DNA of 61,370 nt from an uncultured bacterium (GTDB lineage: Bacteria; Bacillota; Clostridia; Peptostreptococcales; Anaerovoracaceae). Of this stretch, positions 33,030 to 42,161 are shown piece after piece (positions within the stretch are counted from its first letter, which is position 1; each line of letters opens with the position of its first letter). Under the pieces are notes generated by a model. The model ran no database searches and was not told where the DNA came from. It saw only the letters and a program-made list of their open reading frames with translations. Location of the stretch: contig CAJMLL010000009.1 of the NCBI GenBank assembly GCA_905214225.1, forward strand, positions 1 through 61,370, in the 5' to 3' direction. The position numbers were made by a program, and so were the translations under genes.

Positions 33030-36000
33030 TAAAACTCCTCATTTTCGATTTCTTTCGGGTCAAAATGGCGCGTGAAAGAATCATGTCCCTCTTTATATAC
33101 GGCGATGTTGGTATCCACCAGCGGCGCGATGTCCGGGATCTTGTCCGTCGGCGCGGAGAAAATCGCCTGCAGCTTCGACTGCCGCAGGAAGCGGATGCAT
33201 TCCTGTATGCGCTCTCCGTCCATCTTGCTGAAGGCCTCGTCCAGGATAATTACGCGGATTGTATTGCTGCTGGTGCGGCTGTTGATTCTGCAGACCTGGG
33301 AAAAGGATGCCAGCAGGGACAGATAGAAAGGAATCTGCGTTTCTCCGCCGGATTTTTTCAGAAGCGTCTTCGACAGGCGCTGCTGCTCACCCTGATCATT
33401 GGTCACAATCATGTCAAACACCAGATAGGTCCGGTAATCCGTCAGCTTTTTGATGTTTCTCTCATACTCTGCGCGCCGGTCCGCGCTTACGTCGGCATTC
33501 TTCAGAATCAGCATGTCGAACATGCTCTTGATCTCATTCTTGTATTTATCATTGAAGTTCGCCGTGGTCAGCGTTTCTCCTGCGCCCATGTCCAGGAGCA
33601 TCGGGTCCATGATCATCTTATAGTAGGACTTGTATTCTGCTCTCGGCTGATAGGTAAAATGGTAGCGATCCGTGCCGAATACATAATGACGCAGAGAATT
33701 GTTCAGCTCACTGATCTGCTCCTGCACAGTCTCGATGTTGGATTTCAGCTTGGACAGGAAATCCTGGCGGAAAGTCTCATAGGCTTTCTGCTCGGCATCT
33801 TTGATTTTATCCTGATAATCCGGCAGACGGATGCCTTTCAGGGTGTGAAGCTCCTGATCGTACTCTTCATTATCTTCGCGGTTAATGTCATACGGCATCT
33901 TGTACTCCCTGTTATATTCCCCGCGGAGAGCCTTTCTCTTATCGCTCAGCTGATGGATGATCGTTTTGGTTGCTTCCAGGGTTCTGGCGTAGCTTTCCCG
34001 AAGAGACAGATGGGTACTGCTGCTTCTCTTGCGCAGAACGTCCTGATAATGCGGTTCTCCTGAAGTTTCCATCCACTGCGCGTCAAACTGCTCATTCATC
34101 CTTTCCTGAACGTCTTTCAGCGCATTCTCACAGAACGGAATCTGCTCTTCTCTGAGCTGACGGACTTTTTCCTGAAGCATGCCTGCAGAAGAATTCAACC
34201 CGTCTCTTCTGTTCTGCCGTTCTGCCTGCTCTTTTTCCATCTGGCTGATTTCCTTCTTCAGACGTTCCAGATACGTTAAGTCCAGACTGTCCAGCTCCTT
34301 CTGCAAGGCCTTCTGGTCTTTCCTTTTCTGCTCCTGTGACGGAATCTCGCCGGCGGCATCTGCATACTGCTTCGCCTCATAATGCTCCAGAATGCCCTGC
34401 TTTGCGGCCAGATCCAGAACCTTCTTCGTTTCCGCCAGAATATCATGACGTTTTCTGCTCTCTTTCAGCTGTTTCTGAAGCTGCTGCAGCTGGATTTCCA
34501 TGGACCGCCTTCCGATAAACGGAACTTCATAACGCTTCGGGTTCAGTTTCCGCGTCACATAGCCCTTATACAGCATGACGTCACGGGTGATGGAAATCCT
34601 GTGCTGATTGATATTGCGGACGTCTTCACATTTCATGACATTTCCCAGAAGAAAATCGGCATAGAGACGCGCGTCAGGGTCCTTCGTCTGAATCTCTTCC
34701 GCCAGCGATCCCTTCATCGGCTGCTTCCGGAATTCTTTTCGCATCCTGCCAAGGTCCACAAGCCCCACATCGAACAGGTGTTCGTCCTTCTTCGCGCGGC
34801 TGTAAATCACTCCCGCCTCCCGAAAATACTGTTCCGGAACCAGCAGATTAAACTTCTGACGGTCCAGATATCCCTCAATGGCGTTGGCCCACTGCGGGTC
34901 GCGGATTTCCAGAAGGTCTGCGAACACCGGGACACGGACATCCTTCCCAGATCTTTTCTTCAGCTCAATCTGAAGGATTTCCCGGAGCCTCGTCACGCTC
35001 GCCGGATAGGGCTTAATGCCCTTCTTTAAGTTTTTCTCTTTCCGCGAGAGCTCCTCAATCTCCTCTTCAAGCGCCAGCAGCTCTCCTGCCGTCTCACGCC
35101 TCTTTTCTGCGATTCTTCCCTTCAGAGATTCCATCTGCTCACAGACCCGGACAAAAGGAAACTCCGCAAGGGTATCCCGGCTGATGTCCTGCATGCTCTG
35201 TACACAGTCCCGGTCTTCCTTTTCCACCTGAACTCTGCGTTCTTCCAACCCCTCCAGAGCGCTGCCCCAGACACTTCCGTAATTCTTCGTATTTCTAACG
35301 GCCAGCTGAATTCGTTTTTCGATTTCGTCGATTTCCCGGCTCAGCCGCTCGATTTTTTCCGTCAGCTCATCCCGTTTTTTAATGGCATCGGAAGAGAAAT
35401 ATTCCTTCTTCTTGCCTTCAATGATTTGTCCGGCGCGGGATATTTCTTCTGTAAACTTCTGAATCTGCGAGCGGATTTCCTGAAGTTCTGCTTCTTTCTT
35501 CTCTGCAGACTGCTTCAGATGCAGAAGTTCTGCTTTCTTCTCGTCCTGTTCCGCACGGATAACGATGTATTCCTGCTGCAGTTTTCTTCCCACAGCATTG
35601 TCAAATTCAGCTGAAACACGGGAAATATTCTCCAGCGCAGCCACCCTTTTCTCCGTCCGGTCGATATCATCCTGCAGACTCTTATACTGCCGGATATCCG
35701 ACTGCATCTCTTCTACATGAATTTCATTTTTTACATCACAGATGGACTCTGTAATGAATTTTTCGATGTCCGTGATCGGTGAGAAAGGGACAGACTTTTT
35801 CAGCAGGGTGCGGTACTTATCCTTGATATTGCCGAACACGGCCAGGGTGACATCCCGGTAACGCTTATTGGACTGGCAGAACTCCACATTCCACTTTCCC
35901 GGCTGGCTGCTGAAATACTTTTTCAGTTCGGTAATCCGGTAAGGGGTTTCTGTTTTCGGCTTGATGAAGTTCGTCTCCGGAATCCCATGATTATGCACGA

Positions 36001-36385
36001 CGAACCACTGGGTATCAAAATTCAGATCTTCATGGCAGTCTGCACCGATTCCGATCATCTGCATCTTTTCTTTTTCCGTATCTTCGATTTCCAGAACCAC
36101 ATAACTGCTAAAGGGACCCTCACGGAGATAATTAAATCCAGTATCTCCATTATCTCCGTTCTCCCCGTATAAATAGCTTCTCAGTGTCCTGACGGATTTT
36201 TCATTCGCCGCCTTATTAAAGAAATTTCCACTTGTCTCTCCCAGAAGAACCAGCTGAAGCGCATCGATAATCGTCGATTTTCCAGATGCGGTTTTTCCGG
36301 TCAGAAAATTGATCATGCCGAAATCGACCAGCTCAAAACTGTATCCGTACCAGTTAATCAGCAGTAATCTCGTCAGTTTCTTCAT
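33029..36385 (-). CDS. jetC: Wadjet SMC-like ATPase JetC
   Basis: An 1118-residue MukB/SMC-like ATPase, the motor that extrudes DNA loops in the Wadjet complex. Walker A is GKTASGKST (residues 30-38). Two long coiled-coil arms run from about residue 240 to 440 and 640 to 800 (for example KKAELLHLKQSAEKKEAELQ), with a hinge-like globular part between them (DVRVPVFADLLEIRDPQWAN, IYSRAKKDEHLFDVGLVDLG). The C-terminal head has the signature KSGGETQIPFYLSL and Walker B VIILDEAFSKMDGERI. It overlaps jetB by 32 bases and jetD by one. All ATPase motifs are intact, so the complex should hydrolyse ATP. Confidence 0.95.
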   Translation of the reverse strand: MKKLTRLLLINWYGYSFELVDFGMINFLTGKTASGKSTIIDALQLVLLGETSGNFFNKAANEKSVRTLRSYLYGENGDNGDTGFNYLREGPFSSYVVLEIEDTEKEKMQMIGIGADCHEDLNFDTQWFVVHNHGIPETNFIKPKTETPYRITELKKYFSSQPGKWNVEFCQSNKRYRDVTLAVFGNIKDKYRTLLKKSVPFSPITDIEKFITESICDVKNEIHVEEMQSDIRQYKSLQDDIDRTEKRVAALENISRVSAEFDNAVGRKLQQEYIVIRAEQDEKKAELLHLKQSAEKKEAELQEIRSQIQKFTEEISRAGQIIEGKKKEYFSSDAIKKRDELTEKIERLSREIDEIEKRIQLAVRNTKNYGSVWGSALEGLEERRVQVEKEDRDCVQSMQDISRDTLAEFPFVRVCEQMESLKGRIAEKRRETAGELLALEEEIEELSRKEKNLKKGIKPYPASVTRLREILQIELKKRSGKDVRVPVFADLLEIRDPQWANAIEGYLDRQKFNLLVPEQYFREAGVIYSRAKKDEHLFDVGLVDLGRMRKEFRKQPMKGSLAEEIQTKDPDARLYADFLLGNVMKCEDVRNINQHRISITRDVMLYKGYVTRKLNPKRYEVPFIGRRSMEIQLQQLQKQLKESRKRHDILAETKKVLDLAAKQGILEHYEAKQYADAAGEIPSQEQKRKDQKALQKELDSLDLTYLERLKKEISQMEKEQAERQNRRDGLNSSAGMLQEKVRQLREEQIPFCENALKDVQERMNEQFDAQWMETSGEPHYQDVLRKRSSSTHLSLRESYARTLEATKTIIHQLSDKRKALRGEYNREYKMPYDINREDNEEYDQELHTLKGIRLPDYQDKIKDAEQKAYETFRQDFLSKLKSNIETVQEQISELNNSLRHYVFGTDRYHFTYQPRAEYKSYYKMIMDPMLLDMGAGETLTTANFNDKYKNEIKSMFDMLILKNADVSADRRAEYERNIKKLTDYRTYLVFDMIVTNDQGEQQRLSKTLLKKSGGETQIPFYLSLLASFSQVCRINSRTSSNTIRVIILDEAFSKMDGERIQECIRFLRQSKLQAIFSAPTDKIPDIAPLVDTNIAVYKEGHDSFTRHFDPKEIENEEF

Positions 36386-36989
36386 CCGTGTTCTCCTTTG
36401 TTTTTATCAGCTCGCTGAGATTGGAAATCTGTTCGTTGGAAACGATGAACAGAATGGACGGCAGAATCAGGATCCGTGTCCTCGCATCGGACCAGGCACC
36501 GTCAACTTTCTTGATGATGTTATATTTTTTCAACGTCCTGAGCGCCTTTTCCATATCCACATTGGCCGGTTTCTTGGGAATCGCCCCGAGAGTAATCAGC
36601 TTGTTCACCAGATTCCCCACCGTCGTGAAGACTTCATTGATCAGCTGGAGTTTTTCCCGCTCTTCTTCATAGATCAGCCGCAGCGCATAGGTCATCAGCG
36701 TGGTCAGCTTATTAAAGCGTTCCAGATTTCCTTCGAAGCTGCTGCTTAAGGCGATCACTCCATAGGTCGTGTCTTTATCCAGCTGAAAGCCCGCATAATG
36801 AAGGTAATCCTGAATCATTTCAAAGTTCCGCTCGGCAAAAATATAGTCCTGATTGACGGTACTCACGTCTTCATCGAAATTATAGTCTCTGGAAAGCAGA
36901 TAAGTATGGGCAAGCAGTTCATTGACAATTTCCTTAAATGTTTTCTGCTCCGCTGAAGACATTTTTTCATATTCTTCCTGAAATATCAT
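36354..36989 (-). CDS. jetB: Wadjet MukE-like subunit JetB
   Basis: A 211-residue MukE-like winged-helix protein that bridges JetA and JetC. Features: an N-terminal helical unit (FKEIVNELLAHTYLLSRDYN), a central helix-turn-helix style segment (LINEVFTTVGNLVNKLITLG), and a strand-rich end NIIKKVDGAWSDARTRILIL. It starts within the jetA stop (4-base overlap) and ends inside jetC, as in other jet operons. The call rests on size, position and fold-like composition rather than a sharp motif. The C-terminus, rich in Thr and Glu, lies in the overlap with jetC. Confidence 0.88.
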   Translation of the reverse strand: MIFQEEYEKMSSAEQKTFKEIVNELLAHTYLLSRDYNFDEDVSTVNQDYIFAERNFEMIQDYLHYAGFQLDKDTTYGVIALSSSFEGNLERFNKLTTLMTYALRLIYEEEREKLQLINEVFTTVGNLVNKLITLGAIPKKPANVDMEKALRTLKKYNIIKKVDGAWSDARTRILILPSILFIVSNEQISNLSELIKTKENTDEETDEITAD

Positions 36990-38374
36990 GACTGCTTCCT
37001 CACTTTCCGCTTAAACACCGCTCTCGGCACACTGTAGCCCTGCCGCTTTGTATTTCCCTCTTCAAAATCAATCGTAAATGGCGCCGTCCGTTCTTTTCCT
37101 CTGATCGTACAGAGAAGATACAGAATAAAATCTTCCGAATCCAGAATATCAATATCTTCCGTCGTAATTCTGTCGCGTCCGTCCATGCACTTTTCCATAT
37201 AAGCATCGATCTTCTTATTGGAATACTGGTTTCTTACATCTTCCAGGAATCCGCTGAATACCTGCGGACTGTCCTTCGGCTTTTCCAGTTTCCGGTAGTT
37301 CTTTTCCTGCTTTTTCGTCCGTTTTACCCGGTCATACATGGATTTCTGTCCGGCGTATTTAACGGAAAAGACATTCAGACTCTTCTCCATTTCCCTCATG
37401 AGCTTCGGGTCACCGGAAGCTTTCAGAAGGTCGATGATCCTTCCCTTTGCACTCCGGTCTGTATTCATCAGATAACGGATCCGCTCCACGGAAGAATTGG
37501 TGTATTCATTATGTTTCTGGTCAATCTGCGCGATCATCTCTTCGATGCCTTCATAGGTATCGACCGTATACTGGATCATCCGCAGAACTTCATCCCGTCC
37601 CTGTTCTTCGTCCTCCAGCACCTGACGGTTCAGCCCCTGCCGGGTGATCCGCCCGATCATTTCATCGTCATTCAGCCAGCCATTCAGGATTTTCATAATC
37701 GGATTCTTGAAGCGAGGCACGGAATCAATCGTCTTCAGCGGAAAATACACCTTGTCGATCACCTCCTCCTTATATTCGTCAAAATGCTCATGCAGCAAGG
37801 CGTTCACGTCATTTTCCCCCGGAAGATAGGAGAAATATCTGCGGATATTATTAAACAGCCCCTTCAGCTCATCAACCAGCCGAACCGTATTCTGGTAGGC
37901 TGTCTGCAGAGCCTGATACACATAATCCGGCGTCCGCTTCGCGTTTTCCAGAGCCGCATAGGTCGCATACACATAGCTGTTGTATTCCTTAACCTTCTCA
38001 TTGGAAAGATCATACAGAAGATTGATGACCGAAATCGCGTATCCGGGAACCGTTACATTTTCTTCAAAGGACCGGGGTTCATATTCTGTTTCCACCCAGC
38101 CGGTCTCCCTCAGACGGCTGAACAGAAGATGAGCCTTGGCAGACAGTGCGGACGCATCCGTCTCTCCCTCTTCCTCGGCCTCTTCCGTAAAATCCGCTTC
38201 GTTAAACTGGTCTTCCAGCGAATCCATAAACATCGCCAGAAGATCCTTTCTCTTGATGACCAGCTCCGTTTTAAAGGCCTGACGCAGCACAAAAAGCGCC
38301 TCCACGTAGAGTTCTTTCTTAGGAGACGCTAATATGCTGAAAAAATTTCCCGGTATACGACTGAATAAATTCAT
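36986..38374 (-). CDS. jetA: Wadjet MukF-like kleisin JetA
   Basis: A 462-residue kleisin-type subunit, first gene of the operon. It is mostly helical: an N-terminal winged-helix-like region (LYVEALFVLRQAFKTELVIK), an acidic insert (DEEDQF-type residues near 60-80), a middle four-helix part (VYQALQTAYQNTVRLVDELK) and a C-terminal part with the DIDILDSEDFILYLL segment. It overlaps jetB by 4 bases. The order jetA-jetB-jetC-jetD is that of the best-studied Wadjet operons; I cannot assign the subtype with certainty. Just upstream is the end of the yibE/F-like gene on the same strand, 85 bases away; a weak -10 (TATACT on the minus strand, 38429-38424) lies between. Confidence 0.9.
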   Translation of the reverse strand: MNLFSRIPGNFFSILASPKKELYVEALFVLRQAFKTELVIKRKDLLAMFMDSLEDQFNEADFTEEAEEEGETDASALSAKAHLLFSRLRETGWVETEYEPRSFEENVTVPGYAISVINLLYDLSNEKVKEYNSYVYATYAALENAKRTPDYVYQALQTAYQNTVRLVDELKGLFNNIRRYFSYLPGENDVNALLHEHFDEYKEEVIDKVYFPLKTIDSVPRFKNPIMKILNGWLNDDEMIGRITRQGLNRQVLEDEEQGRDEVLRMIQYTVDTYEGIEEMIAQIDQKHNEYTNSSVERIRYLMNTDRSAKGRIIDLLKASGDPKLMREMEKSLNVFSVKYAGQKSMYDRVKRTKKQEKNYRKLEKPKDSPQVFSGFLEDVRNQYSNKKIDAYMEKCMDGRDRITTEDIDILDSEDFILYLLCTIRGKERTAPFTIDFEEGNTKRQGYSVPRAVFKRKVRKQS

Positions 38375-38459
38375 TAGATAATCATTTCTCCTGGCTCATT
38401 TCTTTTTGTCTTCTGTCCAGTCAAGTATACCATATTATTCCAAGCCCTGACGGCCGGGA

Positions 38460-39596
38460 TTAATTATCGGCCTTTTTCTCTATCTTCTTTCTGCCGAAAT
38501 ACAATGCCGCAATCAGTGCCGTCGCCGGTATGGTCAGAACGACGCCCAGGCTCGAGGACAGGCCCTGCATAATTTCAATGCCGACTGAATACATGTTGAT
38601 GACTTCCCTGTAGGGATAGGCGTAGGCATAGACGTAGATCAGGGTATTAATGGATCCGCCCGCGAAAGCCAGGATCAGGGTGTTGGTCATGGTTCCCATC
38701 ATATCTCTTCCGACATTCATACCGGACTTGAACAGCTCTTTCCCGCTCAGATCCGGATTCTTGTCATGAAGCTCAGAAAGGAAGGATGCCACAGACATTC
38801 CGACATCCATGACTGCGCCGAGGGCGGCAATCAGAATGCCGGCGGACAGCAGCTGTCCAATCTTGATTTTTGTCATTTGTCCCACATAAATCAGCTGCTC
38901 GATATCGGAGACGTTCAGGCCGCCGATGTCCGTAACCGCACCGAAAATCCAGGCGAAAATTCCCGCTCCGATGACGCCGATAATGGTACCGAGGATCGCC
39001 GCAATCGATTTCCGTGTCAGGCCGTCGATCAGAATCATCGTCGCGAAGGTCGTCAGTGCGCAGATCAGGATCGCCGTAAAGATCGGTGAAAATCCGCGGT
39101 AGACCATAGGCAGGAAGACAAAAAACAGACACAAGATCGTAAATATCAGCCCGGCAATGGAATAGATGCCCTTCCGGCCTCCGATCAGCACGACGATCGC
39201 AATGAAAATGCCGACCATGAGCCAGATTTTCCAGCCTCTGTCGATGCTGTACACGGAAGCATCTGACGTATTTTTCGCCTGACTGAGCAGGATGACGACG
39301 TGACTTCCTTCCTTACATTTCGCGCCGTACAGGTAGGAATTGGTGCTCCTGGCGGTGATGACCTCCCCCTTCAGCTTTCCGGTCATCAGACGGATTCTGA
39401 CCTGCTGGGTTCCTCCGGAGCTTCCCAGAACCTTCGTCACGACACCTTTCTGGAACGAACGCCCGTTGTTATCTAACAACTGGACCTTGGATGAACTTTT
39501 CACGTTCATAAAAAACGAAAGAAGAAGAAAGATGATCAGAGCAATGGCAAGACATGCGATTTTCTTCTGTTTCTGATTCTGATTACTTATGTCCAC
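38460..39596 (-). CDS. YibE/F-family membrane protein
   Basis: A 378-residue YibE/F-like integral membrane protein. An N-terminal anchor (LAIALIIFLLLSFFMNV) is followed by a small extracytoplasmic beta domain with an RNA/OB-like rhythm (GVVTKVLGSSGGTQQVRIRL, SHVVILLSQ). The C-terminal half has seven or eight helices with the family features LIDGLTRKSIAAILGT, GAVMDVGMSVASFLSEL and GRDMMGTMTNTLILAFAGGS. Function unknown; the family is widely found next to ion or drug transport genes. The start is GTG 39596 with AAGGAAA upstream; the first Met would truncate the anchor. A possible terminator lies just after the stop. Confidence 0.88.
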   Translation of the reverse strand: MDISNQNQKQKKIACLAIALIIFLLLSFFMNVKSSSKVQLLDNNGRSFQKGVVTKVLGSSGGTQQVRIRLMTGKLKGEVITARSTNSYLYGAKCKEGSHVVILLSQAKNTSDASVYSIDRGWKIWLMVGIFIAIVVLIGGRKGIYSIAGLIFTILCLFFVFLPMVYRGFSPIFTAILICALTTFATMILIDGLTRKSIAAILGTIIGVIGAGIFAWIFGAVTDIGGLNVSDIEQLIYVGQMTKIKIGQLLSAGILIAALGAVMDVGMSVASFLSELHDKNPDLSGKELFKSGMNVGRDMMGTMTNTLILAFAGGSINTLIYVYAYAYPYREVINMYSVGIEIMQGLSSSLGVVLTIPATALIAALYFGRKKIEKKADN

Positions 39597-39625
39597 GGAA
39601 TTTCCTTTCTTATATATACAGCATG

Positions 39626-39666
39626 GGCAGCCGCGTTCACTTTCTCAGAAATGAACGGCGGCTGCC
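39626..39666 (-). terminator. Hairpin after the metallophosphatase gene
   Basis: Arms GGCAGCCGCGTTCA (39626-39639) and TGAACGGCGGCTGCC (39652-39666), 14 pairs with one bulge. The T-run is weak (TGCTGTATATA on the minus strand). Confidence 0.55.
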
Positions 39667-39703
39667 TGCTGCGAGTAAAATCATGAAAATGGGAGTCTGG
39701 TTT

Positions 39704-41569
39704 CTACTTGATCTTCTTCAGGCTTGCAGATGCGTCACTGAGTGCCTGGATAGCGTTCTTCAGCTCTTTCTGCGTCGGGCTGGCCTTCTTAGCGATCTTC
39801 TGGGCACCATTGATTGCTTTAGACAGAGTGCTCAGGCTCTTCTTGGTGTATACCTTTGTCTTCTTCTGCAGTTTCTGCGCCGCCTTGATCTTAGACGTCA
39901 GTTCTGCCTTGGTAACCTTCTTGTTTGCTGTCTTGGTGATTGTGAAACTGGAATCGATCTTCTTTCCGTTGTCGGAACGGTAAGTGTTGACCGTCAGGCT
40001 GTCTCCCTTCACCTTGAAGATGGAGTAGGTCGGTACATCCTGCTGCCAGCGGTGTGCAATGTAGCTCTGCTGACGCGGAACCAGGTCGTAGTACTTACTT
40101 CCGGATGCGGAGTCTGCCGTCATGTAGAGAATTCCGCTCGGATTGACTACGGTATTGCTCTTTGTTACAACCTTCTGGACAGCATCGTCATCCATGACGC
40201 TCTTCAAGTAGTTCAGGTATGCCTGCTCATCCGGATCCGTTGTGTCGTCCTTGATATTCTGCGGTGCAACCGTGCGGGTTGACGGATTGTCGCCGGCATC
40301 CATATCCTTCGTCAGCATTTTCTTGAATGCGGTGCTGTCATAAGTAACGGTGGATTTTCCGCCCTTCAGAATCTTACTTCTGGAGTAAGCATGGTCATGT
40401 CCGGTCAGGACCAGATCAATCTTATTCTCCTCAAAGTACGGAATCAGTGTGTATCTCAGGTTGGTAATTTCAGGCTCGTTGGAGTGCTCAGCAGATCCGT
40501 AGATGTCCTGGTGCAGAGTGACGATTCTCCACTTGCAGTTCTTATGCGCCTTTACCGCCTGCTCGATAAACTCTTTATGCTCAGCCGCGTTGGTGTTCTG
40601 CGTATTCAGGTCGATAAACAGAACATTTCCATAGGTGAAGCAGTAGTCGCCGCCGGTTACTCCGTTGGAACCGAGACTGCTTGCATTTGCGCGGTTGAAA
40701 TGATAGGTGTAGTTCGGGTTGTCCGCATCGTGATTTCCTACCGTTGTCGCAACAGAAACGGACTGCAGTGTCTTCGGTGCGAGATATCCGGCATACTCAA
40801 TCTCATTCTTAGACCCCAGCTTGTTCGGGGACTTTGCCTTTGTCGTCTGAATCTGGTCTCCTGCAGACATGATGAATGCAGGCTTTCCGTTCGTTCTCTT
40901 CTGGATCTGATTCAGCGTAACCGACCAGTTGAAGGAGTCATTCATTACTGCATTGGACTGAGCATCGTAGAATTCCTTGCTGTCCTGACCCTTCAGTTCA
41001 TTGGAAGAACCGATCTGCGGGTCGCCGACAAAGGCAAAGGAGAAAGATTTTGACGGTTCTACGGTATGAGAACGTACCGTAGAATACTCTCCGTCTTCCG
41101 GCTCATAGCGGTAATAGTAGGTTGTTCCCTCTTTCAGTCCGGACACGGTTACCTTATTGGATGTATATGTGTTTCCGCTGTCGTCCTTCTCATCCGCAAC
41201 CGCTGTCTGCGCTGCCTTATACGTTTTTGCGCCCTTCATGGACTTATTGCTGGAAATCTGCAGGGTGATCTTTCCGTCTTTGAGGCTGGATGCCTTGGCA
41301 TCGGAATTATCTTTGGAATACCATCCGAAATTCAGCTTGCTCTGTGTGGCGCCAGGTGCAAGGGAAATCTGTGTCCAGTTCGTCTTATTCTTTTCCCATG
41401 CCTTCTGCCATGCGGTCCATTCTTTCTGCGTTCCGGTTGTTACTGAGTAAGCCTTCGCATCCGTCTTTCCGTCCGGAGCCTGCGCAGCCATAGCCGGAAT
41501 TACTGCCGTTGCTGTCATAGACGCTGCAAGAACGCCGGTCAGTGCTGCTTTTTTCCAATCAACCTTCAT
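39704..41569 (-). CDS. Secreted calcineurin-like metallophosphatase
   Basis: A 621-residue exported phosphoesterase of the purple-acid-phosphatase type. Signal peptide: residues 1-28, cleavage after AMA. An N-terminal fibronectin-III-like strand domain follows (SKLNFGWYSK, VSGLKEGTTYYYRYEPEDGE). The metallophosphoesterase core shows all metal blocks: FVGDPQIGS, SAGDQI, VGNHDADN, TLHQD and LTGHDHAYSRS. The C-terminal 70 residues form a Lys/Ala helical repeat like FIVAR modules (TKAELTSKIKAAQKLQKK, LSTLSKAINGAQKIAKK). There is no sorting signal. I chose ATG 41569 because GGAG is 8 bases upstream; the frame opens further up without ribosome site. Substrate unknown. It is monocistronic. Confidence 0.9.
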   Translation of the reverse strand: MKVDWKKAALTGVLAASMTATAVIPAMAAQAPDGKTDAKAYSVTTGTQKEWTAWQKAWEKNKTNWTQISLAPGATQSKLNFGWYSKDNSDAKASSLKDGKITLQISSNKSMKGAKTYKAAQTAVADEKDDSGNTYTSNKVTVSGLKEGTTYYYRYEPEDGEYSTVRSHTVEPSKSFSFAFVGDPQIGSSNELKGQDSKEFYDAQSNAVMNDSFNWSVTLNQIQKRTNGKPAFIMSAGDQIQTTKAKSPNKLGSKNEIEYAGYLAPKTLQSVSVATTVGNHDADNPNYTYHFNRANASSLGSNGVTGGDYCFTYGNVLFIDLNTQNTNAAEHKEFIEQAVKAHKNCKWRIVTLHQDIYGSAEHSNEPEITNLRYTLIPYFEENKIDLVLTGHDHAYSRSKILKGGKSTVTYDSTAFKKMLTKDMDAGDNPSTRTVAPQNIKDDTTDPDEQAYLNYLKSVMDDDAVQKVVTKSNTVVNPSGILYMTADSASGSKYYDLVPRQQSYIAHRWQQDVPTYSIFKVKGDSLTVNTYRSDNGKKIDSSFTITKTANKKVTKAELTSKIKAAQKLQKKTKVYTKKSLSTLSKAINGAQKIAKKASPTQKELKNAIQALSDASASLKKIK

Positions 41570-42083
41570 TAACCATTCTCCTTTCAATCCACATCTTCTC
41601 ATCGACATTTTCTATTCATTTCAATTTTCGAATACAGCTATACTTTACTGTATACAGAATTATGCTTCTACCGCAGTCCTGTAAACCTTATGTAAAACCA
41701 TAAGGCCCCCGAGCTGACAAAGGATACAGGACAAGTCCGCAGCAGCTGTCAATTTTTCTTCCCAGCTCGCCTATTCTTGCATACTGCATACAATACTTCG
41801 CAAAGATAAAGTGTTCCCTTAACTGGTCATTTTTTACACGTATGAGCGAATAAAAGCTGCTGTCCTTTTTCTTTGTTTTCCCGTGCTTTCCATCCGCCTT
41901 TCCGATTGTTTTTCTCTATACACAAACAGGAACAGGCTTCTTGCTTCATTGTTTTTTGTCCGATTCACACAGAAAATAATAAAAAAACAGGACTAGAACA
42001 CAGTACATAACACATACTTGTCTCTTTCACGAAAATGCTGAAATGTCAAGTATCAATGATTCTTTTTATTAGAGTTTTCTGTA
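41570..42083. other. Intergenic region, about 500 bases
   Basis: Divergent spacer between the phosphatase and proline racemase genes. It contains an octamer copy (TTTTGTCC, 41954-41961) and AT-rich tracts toward the racemase promoter. No gene or known RNA element was found. Confidence 0.5.
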
Positions 42084-42112
42084 TTGACTTTATCCATTTT
42101 CTACGTTATAGT
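42084..42112 (+). promoter_or_regulatory. Promoter of the proline racemase gene
   Basis: TTGACT (42084-42089), 17-base spacer, TATAGT (42107-42112), 49 bases before the start codon. Near consensus; predicts strong expression. Confidence 0.8.
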
Positions 42113-42161
42113 TTTAACAGAGATTACGGTTGAAAAACAATCGCGCAAGGAGGTAAGAAAG

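Noticed and set aside
33065..34063. 332-codon frame antisense to jetC
   Set aside because: Shadow of the SMC-like gene; hydrophobic and Leu/Val-rich as expected for the reverse of coiled-coil codons.
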